Positions 39,060 through 47,198 of a stretch of 64,000 nt of DNA are shown here, piece by piece (the first letter of the stretch is position 1; the number at the start of each line of letters is the position of its first letter). Made by a program: the position numbers and the translations under genes. This DNA is from Thauera sp. (lineage in GTDB: Bacteria; Pseudomonadota; Gammaproteobacteria; Burkholderiales; Rhodocyclaceae), in assembly GCA_017302295.1 (NCBI GenBank), contig JAFLDS010000001.1, positions 248,001-312,000 on the forward strand, read 5' to 3'. The notes under the pieces are model-generated. The model was not told the origin of the DNA. It saw nothing but the letters and a program-made list of their open reading frames with translations, and made no database searches.

Positions 39060-39461
39060 TCATTTAGCCATGCGCAGCGCCGTCGGCGCCTGCAGCATGG
39101 GCTTGGGCATGGTGCGTGCCGCCCCCGGGGGCTCGTTTGCGTCAGGGCGCACGACGAGGCGGCCCTCCACCTCGACGCGCTTGCGGTCGAAGGCTGAAAT
39201 TTCTTCCATCGGACGCGGCCCTTCGCCAAGCGATACCTGAGCCGGTGCGTTGTCTCCGGCGGCGGGGTCGTAGGCCGCAGCACTGCCGGCCACGACGATG
39301 ACGACTTCGCCCAGATTCACTTCCTCGCGAGGGCGGCCCGGGCGAGGCATCTTGCGGAGCGTCGGCACTGCCAGGTAGGTGCCGCACAGCGTCACGACGC
39401 ATCCGTCGGCGCTAACCAGTTCATCGGCGCAGGTACAGCGTGGCGCTGGGGTCGGTTCCAT
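39060..39461 (-). CDS. Hypothetical protein downstream of the DUF4157 gene
   Basis: 133 aa from Met 39461 (Met 39503 is an alternative that overlaps the upstream gene by 35 nt). The N-terminus has four cysteines (CTCADELVSADGC and TLCG). A hydrophobic beta-rich core follows (EEVNLGEVVIVVAGS) and a conserved-looking GEGPRPMEEISAFDRKRVEV. No family recognised. It overlaps or abuts the DUF4157 gene on the same strand, so a partner, chaperone or immunity role is possible but unproven. Confidence 0.6.
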   Translation of the reverse strand: MEPTPAPRCTCADELVSADGCVVTLCGTYLAVPTLRKMPRPGRPREEVNLGEVVIVVAGSAAAYDPAAGDNAPAQVSLGEGPRPMEEISAFDRKRVEVEGRLVVRPDANEPPGAARTMPKPMLQAPTALRMAK

Positions 39462-39468
39462 GCCGGGC

Positions 39469-41172
39469 TCAGGTGTCGGTGCGCACTGCGATGGACGTGG
39501 CATGCGTGCCGTGCGTCTTGCTCGCGAGATGTTCGGCGTGGAAGGTCTGGCTGCTGTCTGTAGTGCCGTACATGGAGAAATTCCAGGCGCGGTCGATGAA
39601 GTTCCATGAACTCACGCCCTTGCTGGCCGCATAGGCGGCGGTCACCGCGAAGTTCTCGAGCGTGATGTTGTCGCTGCCGTCCTTCATGATCACGCCGGCC
39701 CAATGGTAGTTCCAGGTGCTCTCCCCCGGATAGCTCTTGAAGCCGGGCATGTCGCCCTCGGTGGCCATCGAATACGATTCGCCGATCTCGGGGTTGGCGT
39801 AGAAATTGATGCCGGCTTCCTTGTCGAACTTGTCCATGCCGGCGTTGCCCAGCGCGAGGTACATCGTCTTCGCCTCGGCGATCGTTGCCGGCTTGCGGAA
39901 CACCTTGGTCTTCGTCTGCGAGCCGGCGATGCCACCGGCGATCGCACCGATGATGCCGCCCACCACCGCACCGGGCCCGGCGCCGACACCGCCGATGAAG
40001 CTGCCCGCGAGGGCGCCCAGGCCGGCCCCTGCTGCGGCACCGCCGAGCGCACCGGCGGCGGTGTTGCTCTTCATGTCGTAATGCACGCCCTCGACGACGA
40101 AGGCGGCATTGTCGGCACGCGCGATGAAGCCGGGTAACAGATCCATGTAGACCTGATTGGCCATCGCGTTCGGGCCGCCCTTGATCCAGTCGGACACGGT
40201 CGAATCGTCGATCCCCTTGCCCAGCTTCACCACGCCGTTGTCACGGTAGACGACGCTGCGATCGTCCCCGCCCGACGAGCCGGTGACGGCGGCCGATGAC
40301 CGTCCGCAGTCGGTCCAGAGCGCCATCGGCCCGTTGGCGGTGCCTTCGGTGTCCGTGCCGCCGGGCGCATTGGCCTTCTCGGTGCCGCCGTGGGCGCCGC
40401 CCGGCTTGGTGAGGAAGCGCGGCTCCACCTTGGTGAGCGCATTGCCATCGACGCTCACCGAGCCACCGCCAGCGGTCAGCTCGATGTAAGAACCCTGCTT
40501 GCCCGCCTTCTGCAGCTTGGCGTTGGCGCCGCCGATGAGCCCGGATGCGGCGTACAGGCTTTGGGCACCGAGCAGCGCGGTCTGCCGTCCTTCGCCGACC
40601 TGGGCGTTGCCAGCGGGCAGCGCTTCGACGGTGTAGCGCTGCACCGCCGATGCGGTGGTTTGTGGATCTCCGCGGGGCAGAAGGTCGTGCGCCGAGCCGC
40701 CCGCCGCGACGCGGTTGGCGACGGCGTCGGCTTGCCGCTCCAGTCCTTCGTCAGGGGCCGCCAGCGCCGCGCCCGGTCGCAGTCCGTGGCGCTGCTGCAC
40801 CACATGCGCGGCCTCGTGCGCGGCCAGCCACAGACCGGGAGCGGAGCGAAATGCGATCGACGATCCGCTGGCGTAGGCGTCCGCGCCCAACGTGTCGCAG
40901 GCGGCGGCGGAATCCTCGCCGTGGTGTGCGCGCACCGATGCCAGATCGTGGCGCGATCCGAACGCCTGTTCCAGTTGTGCGAGGTAAGGCAAACGCTCGC
41001 CGCCGCCCCGGGTGCCGTCGCGCGCGACCTCATCGACCGCGCTGTGGCTTGCAGAGGGCGACAGGAAGCGCGGCATGCCGGCACGCGAGCCGGGCGAGTC
41101 CGACATGCGCCCCGAAGGCGCGGCGGAGCCGGCTGTCTTGCGTCGCTGCACGAAGGCTGTTGCGCTCGCCAT
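39469..41172 (-). CDS. DUF4157 (eCIS core) protein with glycine-zipper segment, putative effector
   Basis: 567 aa. The N-terminal third has the DUF4157 zincin-like motif HEAAHVVQQRHG, preceded by SVRAHHGEDSAAAC-type sequence, as in proteins linked to extracellular contractile injection systems. The middle is Gly/Ser/Thr-rich. A glycine-zipper hydrophobic stretch (AALGGAAAGAGLGALAGSFIG and continuing) resembles membrane-inserting toxin segments. The C-terminal 170 residues are an unrecognised domain (YPGESTWNYHWAGVIMKDGS; FHAEHLASKTHGTHATSIAV). No eCIS structural genes are in the window. A secreted or eCIS-loaded effector is inferred from the domain. Confidence 0.75.
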   Translation of the reverse strand: MASATAFVQRRKTAGSAAPSGRMSDSPGSRAGMPRFLSPSASHSAVDEVARDGTRGGGERLPYLAQLEQAFGSRHDLASVRAHHGEDSAAACDTLGADAYASGSSIAFRSAPGLWLAAHEAAHVVQQRHGLRPGAALAAPDEGLERQADAVANRVAAGGSAHDLLPRGDPQTTASAVQRYTVEALPAGNAQVGEGRQTALLGAQSLYAASGLIGGANAKLQKAGKQGSYIELTAGGGSVSVDGNALTKVEPRFLTKPGGAHGGTEKANAPGGTDTEGTANGPMALWTDCGRSSAAVTGSSGGDDRSVVYRDNGVVKLGKGIDDSTVSDWIKGGPNAMANQVYMDLLPGFIARADNAAFVVEGVHYDMKSNTAAGALGGAAAGAGLGALAGSFIGGVGAGPGAVVGGIIGAIAGGIAGSQTKTKVFRKPATIAEAKTMYLALGNAGMDKFDKEAGINFYANPEIGESYSMATEGDMPGFKSYPGESTWNYHWAGVIMKDGSDNITLENFAVTAAYAASKGVSSWNFIDRAWNFSMYGTTDSSQTFHAEHLASKTHGTHATSIAVRTDT

Positions 41173-41253
41173 GGGATCCTCGATGGCTATCGGAGTCGCG
41201 AATCAGCTTTCAATATAGTCGCGCCGTCGCGCATCCGCGCGAGCGATACGGGG

Positions 41254-42030
41254 TCAGCCCAGGCCGGCGCGCAGGCGGCCGACGTCGGGGATGTGGATGG
41301 TGCGGCCTTCGACCTCGATGAGGCCGGCGCTCGTCAGCTCGTGCAGGATGCGGGAGAAATGTTCCTGCGTCAGATTGAGGCGGGAGGCGATGGTGCCCTT
41401 GCTCGTCGGCAGCCGGATCGACACCCGGCCCTCGCGGCCGGTGTCGGGCACGAACTCCTCTTCCCTCAGCAGGTAGCCGATGATGCGGTCTCGGCCGGAG
41501 CGCAGCGAGTAGTTCTCGACGTCGGCCATCAGGTGGTGCAGGCGCTGCGACAGGCCGGCGATGATCTTGCGGCAGAAGAATGGGTCGCCGGCAAGCTCAT
41601 CGAAGAACACCTGCTTGCCGATGTGCAGCAGGCGCGCCTCGGTGAGCGCCTGCGCCATCACCACATAGGGCTTGTCCATGAACATGACCGCTTCGCCGAA
41701 GGTCTGCCCCGGGCGCAAGATCTCGACGACCTTCTCGTTGCCTTCGGACGAGGTGAAGGCGAGCTTGATCTGGCCCGTCAGGATCAGATGAAAGCCGTTG
41801 CAGGCGTCGCCGCGGTGGAACAGGATGCCGCCGCGTTCCACATGGAGTTCGCGCACGCCGCGCGAAATGCGCGCCATCTCGCCCTGGCTCAGGCCGTTGA
41901 ACAGGGGTGCCTGTGCCAGCAGGCGGCACAGGCGTTCGGTCTCGGCCGACATGGGTGAGTCTGGCAGCGAAGTGGTGTCGCGACCTGAATTGTGGTTGGA
42001 CTCGCGGCAAGGAATGTCGCAGGGGTTCAT
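41254..42030 (-). CDS. Crp/Fnr family transcriptional regulator, Dnr type
   Basis: 258 aa from Met 42030. The cyclic-nucleotide-binding-type sensor domain (LFHRGDACNGFHLILTGQIK) is followed by a dimer helix and a winged HTH with recognition helix LTQEHFSRILHEL. The ExxSR pattern (E-H-F-S-R) is that of FNR and reads TTGAT-N4-ATCAA. The FNR [4Fe-4S] ligands are not conserved: only CDIPC near the N-terminus, and no Cys equivalent to C122 of E. coli FNR. It is therefore likely an NO-responsive, heme-dependent Dnr. Last gene of the norEFQD unit, 5 nt after norD. It probably controls the five boxes listed here. Confidence 0.88.
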   Translation of the reverse strand: MNPCDIPCRESNHNSGRDTTSLPDSPMSAETERLCRLLAQAPLFNGLSQGEMARISRGVRELHVERGGILFHRGDACNGFHLILTGQIKLAFTSSEGNEKVVEILRPGQTFGEAVMFMDKPYVVMAQALTEARLLHIGKQVFFDELAGDPFFCRKIIAGLSQRLHHLMADVENYSLRSGRDRIIGYLLREEEFVPDTGREGRVSIRLPTSKGTIASRLNLTQEHFSRILHELTSAGLIEVEGRTIHIPDVGRLRAGLG

Positions 42031-42034
42031 TGCG

Positions 42035-43957
42035 TCATCTCGTGAGCTGGGCATAGAACATCGGAAGTCTTGCAGGCAGTTCGTCGGGCTTGCGGATCAC
42101 TGCGAAACCGGCCGGGCCGAAGAGATGGGGCAGATAGCTCGCGCCTTCGCGGTCTATCGTCACGCAGAACGGCACGATGCCGCGCCTACGCGCTTCGACG
42201 ACGGCGACGCGGGTATCCTCGATGCCGTAGCGGCCATCGTAAAGGTCGAGATCGTTCGGTTTGCCGTCGGACAGGATCAGCAGGATGCGCTGCGCGGCCG
42301 CCTGCGCGTCGAGCAGGCTGGTGGCGTGGCGGATCGCGGCGCCGAGCCGGGTGTAGTAGCCGGGCTTGACCGCCATCACGCGGCCGCGCACGCGGTCGTC
42401 GAAGCGCTGGTCGAAATCCTTCAACCGGTGGAAGCGGACGTTGCCGCGCTTCACCGACGAGAAGCCGCACAGTGCGAAGCGATCGCCGGTGGCGCTGAGC
42501 GCCTCGCCGAACAGCAGCAGCGAATCGCGGATCACGTCGATCACGCGCGCCTCCGAGGAGATCCAGGCGTCGGTGGACAGCGACAGGTCGGCCAGCGCCA
42601 GGCAGGCGAGATCGCGCTCGCGCTTTTCCAGTGACAGGTAGAGTTGGTCGGACGGGTGGTGACCCGTGGCACGGTCCGTTGCGGCGCGCACCACCGCGTC
42701 GAGGTCGAGTTCGCTGCCGTCCGCTTGCGCCTTGAGCCAGCGCCGCCCTGGCTGCAGCGCGGCGAACTGACGGTGGAGGTGTTTCGCGGTGCGGCGCAGG
42801 TGCTGGGGCAGCGGCGCCGGTGCAGCGCGCGGATCGTGCGGCGAGGGTTGCAGCTCATTCAGGCGTACGTAGTCCTCGCGCAGCAGGTTCTTGCGGTAGT
42901 CCCACTCGGGCAGCGGAATGCCTGCGCCGAGCACGGCGTCGTCCTCCGCCGCCGAGGGCAGGTCGAGGTCGAAGCGAATTTTCGAGGCGACACGCTCCTC
43001 GTCGCGGGTGAGCGCGAGCTGGTCGAGGTTGGCGGCGGCGTTGGCGGCGTTGTCGTCGGGGTCGTCGTCGGTGCTGCGCTTGACCTTGATGAACTCGGCC
43101 ACTGACAGCAGGCTCTCGGCGCGGAAGATGGTCAGCAGGCCATGCTTTTCCTGCGGCGCGGCGACGCGCTCCACCTTGTGCGCTTCGCGTGCGGTGTCGC
43201 GCTCGCCATGCTTGCTGCGTCCGCCCTCGCTGGCTCCGCTGCCGGCCGAATTCGCTGCGGCGGAACCCGCGTCTGCCGAAAAGGCGCTCAGCCACAGCGG
43301 CACCGGCATGGCCGGTGGTGTGCCGTCAGGAACGGACGGCAGGGATGCGACACTGCCGGGTTCCTGCAGGGCCTGCCGCAGCGCGCGCTCGCGGGCCGCC
43401 TCGGCCGGCGGGAGCCGGGCCGGGGAGGGGCGTTCCTTCAAGGTCGCTTCCACCAGGCGCTGGTATCGCGGTCCGAGGCCGGGCCAGCGGCGCAGGGCTT
43501 CCAGGGTCGCGCGCTGGTTGAGCCGGCATTCCAGACTGGCTGGGCCGAGATCAGCGAGGTCATCGGCGGCGTCTGAAGTCTTGAGCCCGTTGACCGTCGC
43601 GCCCGGTGCACTCGCGTGACTGGCTGCCAGCCCGGTCAACCACAGGTAAAGGTCTCGATTCAGCGCGGGGTCCGGGAAGAGGTCGATCTCGGGCGGCAGG
43701 CGCAGCGTGCTGATGTCCATACGCGCCCGCGCGACACGCTCGTCGCTGCCGGCGATGCGTTGCAGCAGCTTGCGCCGTGCGCCGTGCGTGTCGGTGGTGG
43801 CCGCGGCTACCCTCAACCCGGGATCGCCGCCGAGGGCGCGGAAGAACACACTGGCGACGCGCTCCACGTCCTTCAGCCGCACCGCGGCCTTCGGATGGTG
43901 GCCGCCGGCGGCGCGGGTGATCAGGCGGTGCCAGAGTTTGCCGACGACCTCTTCCAT
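42035..43957 (-). CDS. norD: Nitric oxide reductase activation protein NorD
   Basis: 640 aa with a C-terminal von Willebrand factor A domain. The MIDAS metal motif is DLSLSTD, with further vWA parts RILLILSDGKPNDLD and FAVIRKPDELPARL. The middle is acidic and variable. NorD pairs with the MoxR-type ATPase NorQ to activate NorCB, probably by inserting the non-heme iron. Its neighbours norQ (upstream) and dnr (downstream) support this. Confidence 0.92.
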   Translation of the reverse strand: MEEVVGKLWHRLITRAAGGHHPKAAVRLKDVERVASVFFRALGGDPGLRVAAATTDTHGARRKLLQRIAGSDERVARARMDISTLRLPPEIDLFPDPALNRDLYLWLTGLAASHASAPGATVNGLKTSDAADDLADLGPASLECRLNQRATLEALRRWPGLGPRYQRLVEATLKERPSPARLPPAEAARERALRQALQEPGSVASLPSVPDGTPPAMPVPLWLSAFSADAGSAAANSAGSGASEGGRSKHGERDTAREAHKVERVAAPQEKHGLLTIFRAESLLSVAEFIKVKRSTDDDPDDNAANAAANLDQLALTRDEERVASKIRFDLDLPSAAEDDAVLGAGIPLPEWDYRKNLLREDYVRLNELQPSPHDPRAAPAPLPQHLRRTAKHLHRQFAALQPGRRWLKAQADGSELDLDAVVRAATDRATGHHPSDQLYLSLEKRERDLACLALADLSLSTDAWISSEARVIDVIRDSLLLFGEALSATGDRFALCGFSSVKRGNVRFHRLKDFDQRFDDRVRGRVMAVKPGYYTRLGAAIRHATSLLDAQAAAQRILLILSDGKPNDLDLYDGRYGIEDTRVAVVEARRRGIVPFCVTIDREGASYLPHLFGPAGFAVIRKPDELPARLPMFYAQLTR

Positions 43958-43961
43958 GGCC

Positions 43962-44972
43962 TCACAGCTCCCGCCCGGCGCGGAAGCCGGCTTCGTTCTG
44001 GCGCGCAGCCTCGCCGACGACCCAGTTCAGCAGCGGGCCATCCGGGTTGTCGCGCTGGGTTTCGGCGCAGGCGTCGATGCATTGCGCGCATTGCGTGCAG
44101 GTGAACATGTGGCGCTTGATGTTGCGCGGCGTCAGGCGCATCGGGCACACCGCATCGCAGGCGGACTGCTTTTCCGGCAGGCAGGTTGCGCAGTCCGATG
44201 CGCGGCTGCGGCGAAAACCGACGACCATCGCCGACTTGTTGCTCATCCACGCCAGACTCTGGAACAGGCCGACCGCGCACACGAAGCGGCAGAACAGATG
44301 GCGCGCGAACAGGAACTCGAGCGACAGCACGACGGTGGCGGCAGTGATGAAGATCGTCTGGTTGCGCGTCAGCGTGCCGTTGAAGAGGTTGGCATAGACC
44401 TCGAACGGGGGCAGCAGGTAGGTGAGGAACACGACCGCCCACAGGAAGGCGAAGCCCACCGCGGCCGGCAGCACCACCAGCCACCAGCGCGTGTCGATGC
44501 GCAGGCGGCTGCCGTCGGGTTGCCACGGGGGCAGGGGAGACTTCTCCCATACGCTGGGTTTGCCGAAGGCACGCACCATCAGCCGGTTGATGGTTTCGAC
44601 GACCGAGAAATGGGGGCACAGCCAGCCACAATAGAGGCGCCCCCATTTCCACGCCACCCACAGGAACAGCCCGGCGCCGGCAAGCAGCGGCAGGAACAGG
44701 CGCAGCATCACGTTGGCACCGGCCTCGAGCGCACCGATGCGCCCGGCGAGAAAGTCGTCCAGGCCCAGCCGCCATTCCATGCCGAGCAGCCAGGCGTGGT
44801 TGGCCTCGAGGTCGTAGCGGAAGATGTCGAACACCGGCGCGACCACGAACAGGGTGAAGAAACCGATCTGGAACAGCAGCCGGCGGGTCTGCATCGAGCG
44901 CGGCGGAGGCGCGTCGGCACGGGCGATCGGGATGACTCGGCGAGAGGCAGCGCGGGGCAGGGTCGTACTCAT
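43962..44972 (-). CDS. Membrane polyferredoxin (NosR/NapH/CcoG-like) in the nor cluster
   Basis: 336 aa, five or six hydrophobic helices with a 2x[4Fe-4S] region. Membrane Cys motifs YCGWLCP and CRFVCAVG are followed by CATCLPEKQSACDAVCP and CTQCAQCIDAC. This is the C-terminal half of NosR-type and NapH-type proteins; CcoG is the other close relative. It would move electrons across or along the membrane to a periplasmic or assembly target. Met 44972 is preferred over 45023 because the upstream gene ends at 44974. Position between norQ and norD is unusual and suggests a role in NO reductase assembly or electron supply. Confidence 0.85.
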   Translation of the reverse strand: MSTTLPRAASRRVIPIARADAPPPRSMQTRRLLFQIGFFTLFVVAPVFDIFRYDLEANHAWLLGMEWRLGLDDFLAGRIGALEAGANVMLRLFLPLLAGAGLFLWVAWKWGRLYCGWLCPHFSVVETINRLMVRAFGKPSVWEKSPLPPWQPDGSRLRIDTRWWLVVLPAAVGFAFLWAVVFLTYLLPPFEVYANLFNGTLTRNQTIFITAATVVLSLEFLFARHLFCRFVCAVGLFQSLAWMSNKSAMVVGFRRSRASDCATCLPEKQSACDAVCPMRLTPRNIKRHMFTCTQCAQCIDACAETQRDNPDGPLLNWVVGEAARQNEAGFRAGREL

Positions 44973-44973
44973 G

Positions 44974-45396
44974 TCAGGCATCTTCACGTGGCCCGAACAG
45001 CGGGTAGCGCCACGTCCTGCCATTGATTGCGCGCGACAGGCCGAGCACGCCGAGCAGGATCAGCGTCGAATGGACGAAGGTGAAGTACAGCACGCCGATC
45101 ACCCACGACCACGGGTTGTCGAACCCGCCCAGCACGAAGATGGCGACGCTCAGGCTGACCAGCAGCGTGCCGCCCCAGATGCAGGTCCAGCCAGTCTGGC
45201 GCAGGTGGTTGCGCACCAGCGGGTCGGGGTGATTGCGATTCAGGGCCCACAGGACGAGCAGGGCGAGGAAGGCGAGCCCCGGCAGCAGCATCAGGTTGAT
45301 GAGGAACAGCGCCTCCGCCGCCACGGCCAGGCCGTGACCGGGCATCAGGTGGCTCAAGGGGTCGGGCCGGAGGGGGTCGGGCTGTTCGATCGGCAT
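44974..45396 (-). CDS. Small four-helix membrane protein in the nor cluster
   Basis: 140 aa with four hydrophobic segments: AEALFLINLMLLPGLAFLALLVLWAL, WTCIWGGTLLVSLSVAIFVLGG, WVIGVLYFTFVHSTLILLGVLGL, ending AINGRTWRYPLFGP. Similar in feel to DUF4870/Tic20-like proteins. It lies 16 nt after norQ and 1 nt before the polyferredoxin gene, so it is co-transcribed. Function unknown. Confidence 0.75.
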   Translation of the reverse strand: MPIEQPDPLRPDPLSHLMPGHGLAVAAEALFLINLMLLPGLAFLALLVLWALNRNHPDPLVRNHLRQTGWTCIWGGTLLVSLSVAIFVLGGFDNPWSWVIGVLYFTFVHSTLILLGVLGLSRAINGRTWRYPLFGPREDA

Positions 45397-45412
45397 CGTG
45401 GTCCAGGCGCAG

Positions 45413-46213
45413 TCATCGGCCGAAGGTGGCCGACACCACCTCCATCAGTCCTTCAGCGACCTCAGGGTCGTCGGTGAGGCTCTCGACGATGGCAACGCGG
45501 CAGGCGGCCACCGGGTCCATGCCGTCCTTGATCAGCAGTGCGGCATAGATCAGCAGCCGGGTGCTGGCCGCCTCTTCGAGGTCGCGGTCCTTGAGCGCGC
45601 GCAGCGCGTTGGCGATGCCGACCAGGCGCCGGGCGAGATCCGGCGCGCAGCCGGTTTCGCCGTTCAGAATCGCTTGTTCGCGTTCGGCTGCGGGGAATTC
45701 GAAGCGCAGGCTGACGAAGCGCTGCCGGGTCGAGGGCTTCATGCCCTTTAGCAGGTTCTGGTAACCGGGGTTGTAGGACACGACGAGCATGAAGCTCGGC
45801 GGTGCCTCCAGCAACTCGCCGGTGCGGTCGATCGGGAGGATGCGGCGGTCGTCGGCCAGCGGGTGCAGCACTACGGTGGTGTCCTTGCGCGCCTCGACCA
45901 CTTCGTCCAGATAGCAGATGCCGCCTTCGCGCACCGCGCGGGTGAGCGGACCGTCGCACCACACTGTCTTGCCGTCGCCGATGAGGTGGCGGCCGACGAG
46001 ATCGGCGGCGGTAAGGTCGTCGTGGCAGGCCACGGTGTACAGCGGCAAGCCGAGCCGGGCCGCCATGTGGGCGACAAAGCGCGTCTTGCCGCAGCCGGTA
46101 GGGCCCTTGATCAGCAGCGGCAGGCGGTTGCGCCAGGCGTGTTCGAACACGCTGACTTCGTCGCCGGCGGCCTGGTAGAACGGGGTGTCGAGATTGGGGG
46201 TGTCGAGCTTCAT
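45413..46213 (-). CDS. norQ: Nitric oxide reductase activation ATPase NorQ
   Basis: 266 aa MoxR-type AAA+ ATPase. Walker A GPTGCGKT (about residues 35-42), Walker B GGICYLDEVVEA, sensor VVSYNPGYQ and an arginine-finger region LKGMKPSTRQRF. It works with the vWA protein NorD on NorB. Start 46213 overlaps the norF stop by 4 nt; the longer frame to 46447 is a norF shadow. Confidence 0.94.
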   Translation of the reverse strand: MKLDTPNLDTPFYQAAGDEVSVFEHAWRNRLPLLIKGPTGCGKTRFVAHMAARLGLPLYTVACHDDLTAADLVGRHLIGDGKTVWCDGPLTRAVREGGICYLDEVVEARKDTTVVLHPLADDRRILPIDRTGELLEAPPSFMLVVSYNPGYQNLLKGMKPSTRQRFVSLRFEFPAAEREQAILNGETGCAPDLARRLVGIANALRALKDRDLEEAASTRLLIYAALLIKDGMDPVAACRVAIVESLTDDPEVAEGLMEVVSATFGR

Positions 46214-46527
46214 CGAGCGAGTCCTTTCCAGTATGCGATGGCGATGAGCGCCCACACCATGATGATCCAGCCCAGCGTGAGCGCGCGCCACAGCAGCGGT
46301 GCATGGCGCAGGGCCATGAAGTCGAGGATGATCACCGCGCCCTTCCAGAACGAGATCGCGGCGAGGATGGCGATTGCGCCGGTCCCGGTGGCGCCGAGTA
46401 CACCCATGCCCCAGGTGAGCAGGGTGGCGACCATCAGGCTGGCCCACAACAGCGTCGCGCGTCGCGCGGTGCCGTGTACGTTCGAATGCATCTTGGGCGC
46501 CTCGCTGGATGACTCAGTGGATGACAT
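46210..46527 (-). CDS. norF: NorF-type small membrane protein (cytochrome oxidase subunit IV family)
   Basis: 105 aa with three hydrophobic helices (LLWASLMVATLLTWGMGVLG, AIAILAAISFWKGAVIILDF, LTLGWIIMVWALIAIAYW). The pattern FWKGAVIILDFMALRHAPLL is typical of the COX4/NorF family. It overlaps norE by 14 nt and norQ by 4 nt. Accessory to NO reductase activity. Confidence 0.82.
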   Translation of the reverse strand: MSSTESSSEAPKMHSNVHGTARRATLLWASLMVATLLTWGMGVLGATGTGAIAILAAISFWKGAVIILDFMALRHAPLLWRALTLGWIIMVWALIAIAYWKGLAR

Positions 46528-47122
46528 AGACGAGCGGGAACAGTACCAGCCAGACCAGATCGACCATGTGCCAGTAAGCCGCGCCGCTCTCGAGCCCGTT
46601 CATGTCGTCGGGGCCGTAGCGTCCGGTACGCGCACCGTTCCACATCGCCGTCAGGATCACCATGCCCAGGATCACGTGCATGAAGTGGAAGAAGGTCAGC
46701 GACAGGTAGAACATGTGAAAGGGGCTGCTCGACAGGCTGATGTCGTGCTCGAACGCGGCGGCGTATTCGAAGGACTTCACCACCAGGAAGCCTGCGCCAC
46801 AGGCGGTCGCAGCGAGCAGCCAGCGCGCGCAGGACTGCGATGCGCGCAGTTCGGCCGCCTGCACCGCACGCACGACGAAATAGCTCGCCGTGAGCAACAG
46901 CACCGTATTGAGCGCGCCTGCGTTGCGGTTCAGCGCCGCCTGCTCGGCGTTGAACAGCTCGATGTTGTTGGCGCGGGTGAAGGCATAGGCCGCAAAGAAC
47001 ACACCGAAGGCGAGCAGCTCGGCGAGGATGAAGATCCAGATCGCCAGATCGCCTGCAAGCCGCGGCATGGCTGGCGGGGCGGAATGCGGGAGGGGCGAAG
47101 CGGTGAGGCCGGTCGAGTCCAT
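46514..47122 (-). CDS. norE: NorE, cytochrome c oxidase subunit III family protein
   Basis: 202 aa, five helices, subunit-III-like: GDLAIWIFILAELLAFGVFF, HMFYLSLTFFHFMHVILGM and YWHMVDLVWLVLFPLVYVIH. It boosts NorCB activity. The start is uncertain: Met 47122 gives a proline-rich N-terminus, while Met 47068 (MPRLAGDLAIW) would begin just before helix 1. The Dnr box geometry puts the transcript start near 47123, which favours a leaderless message from 47122 or use of 47068. Confidence 0.88.
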   Translation of the reverse strand: MDSTGLTASPLPHSAPPAMPRLAGDLAIWIFILAELLAFGVFFAAYAFTRANNIELFNAEQAALNRNAGALNTVLLLTASYFVVRAVQAAELRASQSCARWLLAATACGAGFLVVKSFEYAAAFEHDISLSSSPFHMFYLSLTFFHFMHVILGMVILTAMWNGARTGRYGPDDMNGLESGAAYWHMVDLVWLVLFPLVYVIH

Positions 47123-47157
47123 GGCCCGCAGTCTAGGTGCTTGCGAACCATTTTCAC

Positions 47158-47171
47158 TTGATCGCGGTTAA
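47158..47171 (-). promoter_or_regulatory. FNR/Dnr-type box upstream of norE
   Basis: Read on the minus strand: TTAAC-CGCG-ATCAA, with the same TTAAC left half as the nirS box. A TAGACT -10-like element lies at the class II distance, giving a start near 47123. It drives norE-norF-norQ and the genes down to dnr. Confidence 0.75.
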
Positions 47172-47198
47172 CTGGGGCCGCCACGCGCCCTCGCGGCA

